A DNA stretch of 64,000 nt from Coffea arabica. Taxonomy: Eukaryota; Streptophyta; Magnoliopsida; Gentianales; Rubiaceae. The notes beneath the pieces were generated by a model, which was not told the origin of the DNA, did not search any database, and saw nothing but the letters and a program-made list of their open reading frames with translations. Numbering within the stretch: the first letter of the stretch is position 1; the number at the start of each line of letters is the position of its first letter. A program made the position numbers and the translations under genes. Location of the stretch: NCBI RefSeq assembly GCF_036785885.1, contig NC_092323.1:20716501-20780500 (forward strand). The letters run 5' to 3'. Positions 33,136 to 48,060 of the stretch are shown here, in pieces.

Positions 33136-35087
33136 ATGAGTCGTAGCTTAGGAATACCGGTGAAGCTTCTACACGAAGCCACAGGACACATCGTGACCGT
33201 AGAGCTGAAGAGCGGAGAGCTCTACAGAGGCAGCATGGTTGAATGCGAAGACAATTGGAATTGCCAGCTCGAGAACATCACTTTCACAGCTAAGGTACTC
33301 TCGTTCCAATGTTATTCTGCCCTTCATTAAGAATTGTGAAAGTGCTTTTCTGTTTCAGGTTTCTTTATGCTGCTTTCGAGCTTCTTAATGACCTTTTTCT
33401 TTCACTTTGATTCCAATGCATGATGGGCGGAAGCCTACGATGATTTTCTGTGGCAGGAAAATTGAAAATATGGGATGTTAGTAAATTAGAACTGAAATCT
33501 ATTCACTCTTTAAGGAGGTAACATGGGTTGGGTGGTGAATGCTATTCAGAACACGAGGACAGTCAGTTGTATTTGTGCTCATAAATGATGTATATAGGTT
33601 TTCCTAGTAAGAATTTCATGTTTGTGGCATAAGTATTTTAAAACTATTATTGGCAATATGTTCTCATATAACAGAATTCTATCCAACTAAATTCCTAGTC
33701 GTGTATTTGCTTTTTTAAAATTAAAATTCTTTGATCTTACATGCAAAACCGTTCTTTAATGTGTATTTTTTTTTGTTGTGGGTAAGGTCTTTAATATGTG
33801 TTTTTATTGTAGAATTAAGCATCTTATTTTATAACGTGTCCTTTAGGTGTCAAATGCACGTCTCAGATTTTACAACAAATTAAGTGTCTTCTGCACACAT
33901 GCTTTAGAGTTCACAGTGTGTCGGACTAGTTGGGGTTGGGGTTGTAAGGAACTTTTTGACTTGTGGATGCTCATTTATCGTACTTATTTTAACTGACAGC
34001 TGGTTTTAAGAGTATTCCCTTGACAATTTCATTGAATTTGGACCTGTCATTTTTGACATTCATGAGCAATTATTTCCAGTGCCATATAATTTCTTCTACA
34101 CCAATGGCTACAGAATATAAGATCTCTTTTTGAATTGTTGATAGATTCTGAACGGTCTCTTATCCTTTCATGGATCTTTGAAGCACTGATATGATTTACA
34201 TCTTTAGCCGCCTCAATCCTGATATTTTCTTTTTTAAACCTCTGAACTGAAGCAAATTAGCTTCAAGACTTAGTTGTTTTTGACTGCCTATTAGAGAGAG
34301 TTTCATTGGATTAAGATGTTATGTTGTGCCCTTTTGGCGTTTTTTAGTCTTGTGGAAGACTAATTTTGGTCTGTATCTTTACAGGATGGCAAGGTATCAC
34401 AACTGGAGCATGTTTTCATTCGAGGAAGCAAAGTCAGGTACAGAAAGTGTAATATAAAATGTTTTCTGATTCTCTCAAGTGCTTTCTGAGTTCTGATCAC
34501 GGGTAAAACAAATTTTTATCAGGTTTATGGTGATTCCAGATATGCTTAAGAATGCTCCAATGTTCAAACGTCTAGAAGCTAGAATCAAGGTGCTTTCCCA
34601 GTTTGCCCATGTGTATTAGAGTGTATTTGTGACCATCACAGCTTTGCTAACGCTTTTTATATTATCTTTTGAAGGGCAAGGGTTCAGCACTTGGCGTTGG
34701 ACGGGGACGTGCTGTTGCCATGAGAGCCAGGGTAAGATCTATTTCGTGACTTTTGCATCTTATACTCCAAGATCATTTATTTAAATCTAAAAGTTAGGAA
34801 TGACACTCCATATCCGTACTGTAAGCTCTGAAATGCATTATGATCTCTTGTCAAGAAAAGGCAATGCTGGATGGCCACTCTAGAACTGGGATTTAACAAA
34901 TACTGTGAAACAAAGAGAATGTAGTTTTACGGAGCATGTAAAATGATTAGTTTGGAGAAATAGATAGTTACAAATTAAGTTTTGTGGAGTGAAGTTTGCC
35001 TGACTGTGCCATCCGTGTATGCAGGCTCAGGCTGCTGGTCGTGGAGCTCCACCTGGTAGGGGCGTTGTGCCACCTGTAAGGAGGTGA
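33136..35087 (+). CDS. SmD3: Small nuclear ribonucleoprotein Sm D3
   Basis: Five exons (33136-33294, 34385-34437, 34523-34589, 34675-34731, 35025-35087) join to 399 nt, 132 residues plus TGA. The length agrees with plant SmD3. The protein begins [12 protein letters not shown]; the Sm1 motif lies near residues 18-50 ([13 protein letters not shown]) and Sm2 near 60-85 ([15 protein letters not shown]). The C-terminus is Gly/Arg-rich ([20 protein letters not shown]), a usual target of arginine methylation. SmD3 is one of seven Sm proteins that form the ring on U1, U2, U4 and U5 snRNAs for splicing. All splice sites are GT..AG and all phases fit, so this copy appears intact. A broken paralog lies 13 kb to the right. 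Confidence 0.96.
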
Positions 35088-35917
35088 TCATTCCAGAATA
35101 TGATTGTAATCTTAAGAGCGTCAAAGCTCGTATATTATGCAAGGGAGATCATCAAAGCCATGTTCTGCTGCCCAGTTTGGTATAGGATAATATTCGGCCT
35201 TTGAGACCTTAAAAATTATGTACGCTTTTGAACTTGGCTAGTGCTCATTTAGAGACGTGGATGGTTTTTCAATTTACGCTTCCGTTTTAGCTGATTCTAA
35301 AATTTGATGCAAACCAAATCGATTGGCTGTTTGTTAGTAATGTAGCGAAAGAAGTCAACATGGGAAGTCGTATTCCGCTGTAACGTGGAAATAGCAAATT
35401 GCCTCCATTCATAATTACTTGTGCGGATGCAATAGCGAGCAATGCAATAAGCTTTTTGAAAAGGATGGATCCAGAGTTTGAATGATTATCAGGATTGCAA
35501 GGCCAGGGAGGAGAGGTTGGTTTTTGGTGGTGAAACGGAGTTGATAATCCGGACTTGCGTGTACCTTTTCATTAATCGCTGCCCTTGCTGCTACAGAAAC
35601 ACCTTTTACTGCCTTCTGGTTGGAAGATCCAAAACTTTGTGGTTATATTGAATGAGCGGTCATTAGGCAGATTATTTGTGCCTCTGACAAATTGAACTAC
35701 CTTTGAAGGAGACATTAAATTATGCTAATTGGAACCCGAGCCAAGTCATGGCTTTTCAAATGAAATGGAGCAATTCTAACTCAGATGTTTTTCGGCCCAG
35801 TGTGCACCCAAACAGACATTATTGCTTGAAATCCTCCATTATTGAGAAATCTTTCTTCTTTCGTCTATTGATTGAACACTATGACGAGGTATAGCCTGGA
35901 TTGTACAATTCCTTGTC
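35088..35917. other. SmD3 3' UTR and downstream DNA, paralogous to copy 2
   Basis: Nothing coding was seen. The sequence matches 48061-48896 closely in order, including aaagtcgtattccgctgtaa-type blocks. The 3' untranslated region presumably ends within the first 200 bp; no clear polyadenylation signal can be singled out. Confidence 0.6.
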
Positions 35918-36822
35918 CGTCTATTTAGGCATGGTCATGGTTCCATTTGGAACCGGGAACCAGATTGGAATCGGACTGTTTGGAATCGGATCAGAACCGG
36001 AACTAGAACCATGGAACCAGAACCGTGGCAGAACTTTGGATAAAGGTTTTGATTCTGGTTCTCTAAAAAATAGAACCAGAACCAGAACCGTTAAAAATAA
36101 TTAATATAAGTAGTGAGATAATTCAAAAAAATTAGTTGTGTTTAATAGGTTTTAAGAAAGTTTAAATTTTATAGACTTTCTATATATTTTACTAATTATT
36201 TAATTATTTCTATTCGTCTAATGTCTATCATTATAATTTGTAAGTATTAAATTATTACTTAAATTTTTTTTTTTTACTTATTTGCTATCAAAAAATGGCA
36301 AGTTTTGATGGTAGTAGCTCATCTTCAAAATCAAGCAAGCAAAAAAATTATTTTTTGCAATATTTCTTCAAATGAAATCTTCAACATTGATGATTGTCCA
36401 ACTCAAGAAAGTCAACACATGACAACCATTTGATAGTGTAATGTATTTTTTAATTTGACAATGTAATGTACTTTTCATAAAATTTGTATTGTCTATTTAT
36501 TACTTCTTACTTTGTAGAATAATAATAAAATTAAAATATGATCGTTATTTTGTATTTACTTTTGTACATTCTATTTGAAATTTTAAATATATTGTTATAT
36601 TCGTATTAAAATTGGTAAGGATAAAGAATTAAATAAAATTGTAGGGTACCATACGGAGCCAGAACCAAAACCATAAGGAACCGAAATCAGAACTATGCGG
36701 TTCTGGTTCTACCTCTTTGAAGAACCAGAACCAGAACCATCTTATATGGTGCGGTACTGGTTCTACCTCTTTGAAAAATCAGAACTGGCGGTTCTGGAAC
36801 CGTGGCCATGCCTACGTCTATT
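35918..36822. mobile_element. Non-autonomous hAT element, 889 bp, with 8-bp target duplication
   Basis: The element spans 35926-36814 with cgtctatt on each side (35918-35925, 36815-36822). Ends are TAGGCATGGTCATGGTTCCA and, on the other strand, TAGGCATGGCCACGGTTCCA, two mismatches in twenty. Subterminal copies of ggttctggttc and gaaccagaacc crowd both ends. No transposase is encoded. In copy 2 the same place (about 48889-48906) is uninterrupted, so insertion came after the duplication. Confidence 0.93.
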
Positions 36823-38400
36823 GATGCTCAATCTTGTATCTGTATGCAGCAGGATGATTGATTTTCTAAGTCCATTTGCTCGATCCACACCACCCCACCA
36901 ACCACCCCCCCCCCCCAAAAGAAGAAAATTCCTTATCTGGTCAACTTCTTTTGTTATTCTACTATAATACCGTAGTACCCTTTCTTTCTTGTGTAACAAT
37001 GAGCACAAAGCTAGTCGCCACAAACCAATCCTAATGTTCCCCCAACCAATTCTAAGATTGAAATTCACACATCTATCATTCCCACTTCTTTATTGCAAAA
37101 TCGCAAAAGACGTTAGTTAATAGTACTAGTATTATTCTCCAGATTGTGTGGTGTCGATGAAAAGCCCGACGATGAAGACAGAATTGTGTATACATTACTA
37201 ATACAAATCTTCCTAGTACAAGTAGTCATGCTATGAATTAGATGCAACAGAACTCTCCTACAACCTAAATCAAATCCTATCCATCCCAAGTGTTTGATTC
37301 ACAGTTCACAAACAAGAAAGGGACACTACTATAATACCGTAATACCCTTTCTTTCTTGTGTAACAATGAGCACAAAACTAGTCGCCACAAACCAATCCTA
37401 ATGTTCCCCCAACCAATTCTAAGATTGAAATTCACACATCTGTCATTCCCACTTCTTTATTGCAAAATCGCAAAAGACGTTAGTTAATAGTACTGGTATT
37501 ATTCTCCAGATTGTGTGGTGTCGATGAAAAGCCCGACGATGAAGACAAAATTGTGTATACATTACTAATACAAATATTCCTAGTACAAGTAGTCATGCTA
37601 TGAATTAGATGCAACAGAACTCCCCTACACCCTAAATCAAATCCTATCCATCCCAAGTGTTTGATTCACAGTTCACAAACAAGAAAGGGACACTGCCCAG
37701 CCCACAGAAAGGGACTGTCAAAATTCATCTGTATCAGAGGCGGCTGAGCTGGAACATATAACAGTACACCATTAGTCCATCTAACTCACAAAAAACCAAC
37801 CAAACGTTTGGTATAATTTTAGTTTAGTCTTCAAGCACAACAAAAGTGTTCTCCGAATTGAAGTTCTTGGGCAGTAGCGATCAATGGCTTTGGCTCTCCA
37901 AAGTGCGCATTAGTACAACAGAGCTTGTTTAGACACCCATGGTTTTTTTTAAAAAAAAATTTTTTGATTGATGTAAAGTAAATGTAGATCCTTCCTTGTC
38001 TTGAATTTCATTTGTCCACAAATTTCAAGTAAATTCCTTTAAGAGTAGGACCAAAGAAATAATTCCTGTGCTTGGATAGGGGATTGTTTTGGCACAATAT
38101 TTTTTTAAAAATTATTATAATACTTTTTTTATGTACAAAATGTGCTTAAAATGCAATCAAAATAATTTTACAAAAAAACCACTATTCAAACAGTTTTTGT
38201 TTTTGAACAAAAATTCGTCTAGACTATTAACATTATTGTCTTGAATTTGCTAAGCCCCCCTCTAGAGTACCTAGACCGAACTACATCACAAACAGGAAAC
38301 AACTAGAAAAGATCACATAAATATATTGGAATCACAGTTGTTCTCAATGTTGATACTCACTTTACTTATTCAAGCAAAACCCAGAAAAATTAGATGCCTA
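36823..38400. other. Intergenic DNA with tandem duplication; no gene
   Basis: Apart from the tandem duplication at 36958-37690, this contains a C14 run at about 36903-36916, the end of the segmental duplication near 37690, and AT-rich DNA with T and A runs. No frame or RNA gene was recognised. Confidence 0.5.
36958..37690. repeat. Tandem duplication, about 366-bp period, two copies
   Basis: The block from ctactataataccgta to acaaacaagaaagggacac occurs at about 36958-37329 and 37324-37690 with very few differences. A third, single copy is at about 49796-50145 in segmental copy 2. The tandem doubling is therefore private to copy 1. Confidence 0.9.
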
Positions 38401-38630
38401 CAATCAAAGTAATCAAGCCACATTTAGTTTTGGCCTACAAAAAAAAGTACAGTAAATGTTAACTGTTGGTATAAAAAAAACAGGAACTAAATCGAAAAGA
38501 CCAATTTGGTGTTGCTTCCTCATCAGTTTCCTTGAGTTGGTTATGCTAATCATCATTGGCTTTAAACTGTCCAAAAATGGTTGATTTCTAGGAACCATGA
38601 AGTTACTAAGCACAGTTGTTCTCGTCCTTG

Positions 38631-41697
<3,067 letters not shown>

Positions 41698-44450
41698 ATT
41701 CTTTCTGCATCAAAATCCCTCCAACCCCTAGAAAGCGCAAATTTTTATTGAACTGGGTTAGAGAGAGAGACGGAAGGCAAAAACAAAAACACTTACAGCT
41801 AATGCAAGTTGTAGGTAACAACTGTTAGTATTTCAATTCAAACTAAAGTTCCATCCTATTAGTTTTGGTTGTTTGTGATAATTCAACCCTCTAATACGTT
41901 AAAGAGCTATACCCAACAATCCACTTGTCTCAGACTGAGCTGGAAAAGATGGAGCTCATGTGTTCTTCTCAGCAGCTTACTCCACTTAGGTACTTGATCC
42001 CATCAACCAAATTGGATAGCAAAACAATTTTGGTACAGCTTTAAAATGCATATTTTTCTACCGCATAAGATTTTCATTTAGCTCATTCTTCTACTTGTCA
42101 AATTATGCCTCTTCAATTCCCTTTTGTGTCAGCCGAATTTCCAAAAGCAGTATAACTATCCTAATTCCTTATCAGTGAGCAATAGCTCTAACAAATTCTT
42201 AAAATTTGACGGAATAACACGACCGATCTGATTAAAAAAAATCTTCTTTTAGTACAATATGAAGGAAGCCCATCTTTTCAAGTTCAATTTCAATTAGTTC
42301 AAGTAAATTACATATTTCATGCTGAGTAAGAGCAGTAAAATATCACTGATGTCCAAGAATATATCCAAAACTTTTCGATACGGGTTGGTAGCTGCTGTAA
42401 CTACGTGAGACTGTTCGAAGGAATAGCTCTAACATAAGGTACCCAAAATGTATAAAACAGTCAATAACGATTACACAAAGATTCCCATACAAATTCAGCT
42501 CTCCATCTAAACTAACTGAAGAAGCGTAATGAAAAGCTAGGAAATTCAATCAGTTTAACAACTTGAACTGAAAATCAGAAACGATCTAATCTTAAAGACG
42601 GCAACTTTATATGGTTTGGAAGCTTGAATTATGCGCAAATGGCCGAGACTTTGAGAAGACAATTATTGGGTTTAGGGCTTCGAATTGGGAGTTTGATAAT
42701 ATTAACGAGAGAAGTTCTCTCTTCTTTCGTCTCTTTCAAAAAACCGAGAAAGCAACTATTGATGAACGAGTGATAGCCTCGTGGGAATATAAAAGTCAAT
42801 CCTTTGTTACCCGTGTTAATTAATGAACTGGGCGGGTTATTTGGGCCTGGTTTTTATCCATTTGGATATGAGTTTGACCCTTGAGGCTAACCTAGTGGTC
42901 ATTGACAATCTGCGTTAGAAGCTTGCTATGCTTGTATATAAGTAGTATAGTCCAATGCGGATTCTCCATCTCCTCCCATCATCCCTTGTAAAGTTTTAGA
43001 TTAACGTTTAATGTACATATATTTTTATATGATCTAACTTAAATTTACACCACATTATCTGTATTCACATTTGAAATCTTTTATATGTATCATAGATGTA
43101 GACCTCCTTGTATATGAAACGGTAATCCAAAAACTGTTTACTTCATTTATGTGCTAGTATTTCATAACATATTCATTTCTTGAAGGTAATTGCTCTAGTG
43201 TTTTTCGAATAATCAACGATGACAACAATAAAGAAGCAGACTACTCACAAAGAGTGACAGAGATCAAAACATCGATGATGATCAATTCATCCAAATAATT
43301 TCAAAGAAGTTCAAAAGTAAAATTACACTATGCTGTTAAGCTTTAGCTACACTGGCAACACCAGGATCGCCACAGCACTAAAGTGAGAAAAATTTGAACC
43401 GCAGTTACTGAAATATGGTCCACAGATCAATCTTCACCAAATCTTCTTAGAACATAAAAAGCTAATCAATTTCTATAGCTCAATGGTTAAATTAACACAA
43501 CCCTGACAGAAAAATCCCAACTTTAGCAGAGAAATACAACGGCATTACAAGAAATGAATCCTCAATAATCTAAGACTTACAAAATGGTCAATCCTCTCTT
43601 AATTAACCCCTAATGCCTCAGGTGGCCCAAATCTTTTGTGGCATTACGCGAATCACAACTATTACAGGAAACAAGAAAAGGAAATTAAAAAAATAAAACC
43701 CAATTTACCAAAAGATTAAAAGGGCCAGTATCACTGGCATACGACAATTATAAATTAATTAAAAAAAACTCAGAGAGAGATCAAATAAAAAGCCAGAGGA
43801 GTATAGCACCTTCGATTTAGAGGGAAATGGGAGAGGTCGGAAAATGTTTAGAGAGAGGAGAGATGAGGAGGGTGGTGGTGGACGATGATGACGTTGGTCC
43901 AACACGCGTTGTCTGAAGAAAGGTTTTAAGGTGACAAGGAATTAAGGGAGAGGCCCAACGAACGCAGGGTTTGTTGGCGGTATTACTTCTCCACTTTACT
44001 CTTTAGTCTTTTCTGTGTTTCGGAAAATTTTTACGCTACTATAATTGCTTTGATTAAAATAATGGTACAAGGCTATTTCTTTTTGACCCCTAGAAGTTTG
44101 CTAATTTCTAAAAACAGTATACTATTTCACTGTAATAATTTATTAAGCACGTACAAATTATTGTGCTTGTGATACTTAACACGTTGAACTCCAATTCATA
44201 AGTTTTCCTCTCTCCACATCTAATTGATAGACTGTATTGTAAACCAACTCTCTTGATTTTGGTGAAATTTTGCATGATCGAGTGATTACATCAACTAATA
44301 CTACTGAATCTAGCATCTTATTTCTATTAATCAAGTGTAGGTTGTAGCATTCCTGTACAACATTTGAGTGATACAAAATGGGTCAAATGAACTTGATATT
44401 GGAGAAATTTTTGGTTTTTCATCCATGACGATGGGCTAATTAAAATTGTA
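41698..44450. other. DPM1 upstream region; no further gene recognised
   Basis: On the minus strand an acceptor-like ctttctag lies 35 bp before the DPM1 ATG, so a 5'UTR intron is possible. Two CT-rich leader-like stretches on that strand, around 42600-42760 and 43800-43950, are candidate first exons or promoters. The second ends at an AAG/gtgcta donor-like site. I cannot choose between them. No other coding frame was recognised. Confidence 0.4.
42773..43316. repeat. 544-bp direct repeat, copy A
   Basis: The block from atagcctcgtgggaat to agaagttcaaaa occurs here and at 44451-44994, same orientation, same length, with roughly eight substitutions by eye. The ends lack TG..CA and no PBS or PPT lies inside the pair, so they do not look like LTRs. 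Confidence 0.92.
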
Positions 44451-44994
44451 ATAGCCTCGTGGGAATATAAAAGTCAATCCTTTGTTACCCGTGTTAATTA
44501 ATGAACTGGGCGGGTTATTTGGGCCTGGTTTTTATCCATTTGGATATGAGTTTGACCCTTGAGGCTAACCTAGTGGTCATTGACAATCTGCGTTAGAAGC
44601 TTGCTATGCTTGTATGTAAGTAGTATAGTCCAATGCGGATTCTTCATCTCCTCCCATCATCCCTTGTAAAGTTTTAGATTAACGTTTAATGTACATATAT
44701 TTTTATATGATCTAACTTAAATTTACACCACATTATCTGTATTCACATTTGAAATCTTTTATATGTATCATAAATGTAGACCTCCTTGTATATGAAACGG
44801 TAATCCAAAATTTGTTTACTTCATTTATGTGCTAGTATTACATAACATATTCATTTCTTGAAGGTAATTGCTCAAGTGTTTTTCGAATAATCAACGATGA
44901 CAACAATAAAGAAGCAGACTACTCACAAAGAGTGATAGAGATCAATACATCGATGATGATCAATTCATCCAAATAATTTCAAAGAAGTTCAAAA
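44451..44994. repeat. 544-bp direct repeat, copy B
   Basis: Partner of 42773-43316, offset 1678 bp. It abuts the left part of segmental copy 2, which begins by about 45140. The duplication may mark a boundary event of that larger rearrangement. Confidence 0.92.
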
Positions 44995-45851
44995 CTAGCA
45001 GTAAAACAATACAAATGCAACAAAATTTAAAGTAAAAAACTCTAACACCTTCAGAATACTATGAATGTGGAGTATGTCGAAACCATTTAAAAGTTTGTAA
45101 AATTTTCAATCAGTTAAATTTGAGAAGTGTATGTCCTCTTTATCATGTACTCTTTGGAATTTTTTAATAAATAGGTCAGAGTTTATGTCCAACCTTACAC
45201 CGTTTCTAGGTAATTTTTTATTAAAAAAAAGAAAACTATTTACTTTCACAAATTCTCATAAACTAAAAGTAGTTTTAATATCTTGTTATCTTTTCTTCAT
45301 GCGGGCCTATTTGCCATAACACGTGGACTTGCAAAATTTACTTTGTCCTGCTTTTTATTTTTTTAAAACCCTTGTTAAATTTTGCATAACCTCTTATTTT
45401 CAAGCCAAAACCATTGCCATTACCCTTTAGTTTTTTTTTCTCCAACTCGAAAAGCCTTTTCCTTTTTGTGTTATTCCTACTAAAGTAAAAATATAGAGAA
45501 GCTAATACCTAGTTAGTAGTAACTATTAACTAGTAACTAGTAATGGTCTCTAACCAAGTAAAAGTCCAAGGCCCAAGGCCCCAAGCAATAAAAAGTTAGG
45601 AAAAGATTAGGAAGCATGGGCGGGTCAAATAGCAGATCTCACTTGTACGCGGCCACAGTATTAACTTTCCCTATCCTCGCCGCTAGGTGAAGACACAGTT
45701 CTCCTAGCTGAACCACAACGCAGCATCTTCCGGCGGCAGCCAACGGCGAGGATATACTTCTCTACCTCTTTATTCGGTAACGTTACTTTATTTTATCTCT
45801 CTCTTCTCGCCTTTTATTTATTTACTTACTTTTAATCTCACAAATTTCAAT

Positions 45852-46012
45852 CTCTTGTATGCATCTTTGTTTTTTTTTTTTTTGCTATAATTCTTAGAAT
45901 TGATTGTACACTTTTATTTTTACGTTTGTACTCTTGTATGCATCTTTGTTTTTTTTTTTTTTTTTTGCTATAATTCTTAGAATTGATTGTAAACTTTTAT
46001 TTTTACGTTTGT
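45852..46012. repeat. 79-bp tandem duplication in the leader of the SmD3 pseudogene
   Basis: ctcttgtatgcatctttg followed by a T run, gctataattcttagaattg and tttttacgtttgt occurs at 45852 and again at 45931. The functional SmD3 gene has this segment once (about 32922-32994), so the doubling happened in copy 2. Confidence 0.85.
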
Positions 46013-46155
46013 CTACGATTTTTTAAATTTTTTTTCTAAGCATTGTGCTGGATTTACTGGTATATAGTTACTGCTAATTAATTTTTAGTAGTTTTCTTGC
46101 TGGACTTTGGGTTTAGGGTTTTGCGTAAGGAGCATAGCAGGAAATAGCAATAGCA

Positions 46156-48060
46156 ATGAGTCGTAGCTTAGGTATATCGGTGAAGCTTCTACACGAAGCC
46201 AAAGGACACATCGTGACCGTAGAGTTGAAGAGCGGAGAGCTCTACAGAGGCAGCATGGTTGAATGCGAAGACAATTGGAATTGCCAGCTCAAGAACATCA
46301 CTTTCACGACTAAGGTACTCTCGTTCCAATGTTATTCTGCCCTTCATTAAGAATTGTGAAAGTGCTTTTCTGTTTCCGGTGTCTTTATGCTGCTTTTGAG
46401 CTTCGTAATGCCTTTTTCTTTCACTTTGATTCCAATGCATGATGGGCGGAAGCCTACGATGATTTTCTGTGGCAGGAAAATTGAAACTATGGGATGTTAG
46501 TAAATTGGAACTGAAATCTATTCACTCTTTAAGGGGGTAACATGGGTTGGGTGGTGAATGCTATTCAGAACACGGGGACAGTCAGTTGTATTTGTGCTCA
46601 AAAATGATTTATATAGGTTTTCCTAGTAAGAATTTCATGTTTGTGGCAAAAGTATTTTAAAACTATTATTGGCAATATGTTCTCATATAACAGAATTCTA
46701 TCCAACTAAATTCCAGGTCGTGTATTTTCTTTTTTTAAATTCTTTGATCTTACATGCAAAACCGTTCTTTAATATGTGTTTTTTTTTGTTGTGGGTTAGG
46801 TCTTTAATATGTGTTTTTATTGCAGATTTATGCATCTTATTTTATGACGTGTCCTTTAGGTGTCAGATGCACGTCTCAGATTTTACAACAAATTAAGTGT
46901 ATTCTGCACACATGCTTTAGAGTTCACAGAGTGTCAGGACTACTTGGGGTTGAGGTTGTAAGGAACTTTTTGACCTGTGGATGCTCATTTATCACACTTA
47001 TTTTAACTGACAGCTGGTTTTAAGAGTATTCCTCCCTTGATAATTTCATTAAAATTGGACCTGTCATTTTTGACATTCATAAGCAATTATTTCCAGTGCC
47101 ATATAATTTCTTCTACATCAATGGCTACAAAATGTAAGATCTCTTTTTGAATTGTTGATAGCTTATGAACAATCTCTTATCCTTTCATGGATCTTTGAAG
47201 CACTGATATAATTTACATCTTCAGCCGCCTCAATCCTGATATCTTCTTTTTTGAACCTCTGAACTGAAGCAAATTAGCTTCAAGACTTCAATTGTTTTTG
47301 ATTACCTATTCCAGATATGGAGTTGGGTAAAATTTCATGCGATTCAGTAAACAGAATATAAATTCCATCGTTGCTAGATCATCTATATAATTCGGCGAAG
47401 AATGAACTAATAGTGGGATTTTTTGATAAAATGTTTTCTGATTCTCTCAACTGCTTTCTGAGTTCTGATTGCGGGTAAAACAAATTTTTATCAGGTTTAT
47501 GGTGATTCCAGATATGCTTAAGAATGCTTTAATGTTCAAACATTTAGAAGCTAGAATCAAGGTGCTTTCCCAGTTTGCCCATGTGTATTAGAGTGTATTT
47601 GTGACCATCACAGCTCTGCTTACACTTTTTATATTATCTTTTGAAGGACAAGGGTTCAGCACTTGGCGTTGGATGGGGACGTGCTGTTGCCATGAGAGCC
47701 AGGGTAAGATCTATTTCGTGACTTTTGCATCTTATACTCCAAGATCATTTATTTAAATCCAAAAGTTAGGAATGACACACCATATCTTTATTGTAAGTTC
47801 TGAAATGCATTATGATCTATTGTCAAGAAAAGGCAATGCTGGATGGCCTCTCTAGAACTGGGATTTAATAAATACTGTAAAACAAAGAAAATTTAGTTGT
47901 ACGGAGTATGTAAAATGATTAGCTTGGAGAAATATATGGGGTTACAAATTAAGTTTTGTGGGGTGAAGTTTGCCTGACTGTGCCATCCGTGTATGTAGGC
48001 TCAGGCTGCTGGTCGTGGATGTCCACCTGGCAGGGGCGTTGTGCCACCTGTAAGGAGGTG
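46156..48060 (+). pseudogene. SmD3 pseudogene, exon 2 lost
   Basis: Exon 1 (46156-46314) is open but has four replacements relative to the intact gene, including P8S and E47K. Exon 2 of the intact gene ([11 protein letters not shown]..) is absent: about 160 bp around it is replaced by about 120 bp of unrelated sequence (about 47313-47433). Exon 3 (about 47496-47562), exon 4 (about 47648-47704) and exon 5 (about 47999-48060) remain recognisable with changes such as GWGR for GRGR and a Cys near the C-terminus. Joining exon 1 directly to exon 3 shifts the frame and meets a stop within nine codons. Without exon 2 the Sm fold cannot form. Confidence 0.93.

Noticed and set aside
42773..44994. 544-bp repeats as LTRs of a small retrotransposon
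   Set aside because: They lack TG..CA ends, PBS, PPT and a flanking target duplication.
46189..46440. 83-codon minus-strand ORF over SmD3 pseudogene exon 1
   Set aside because: It is the antisense shadow of an exon.
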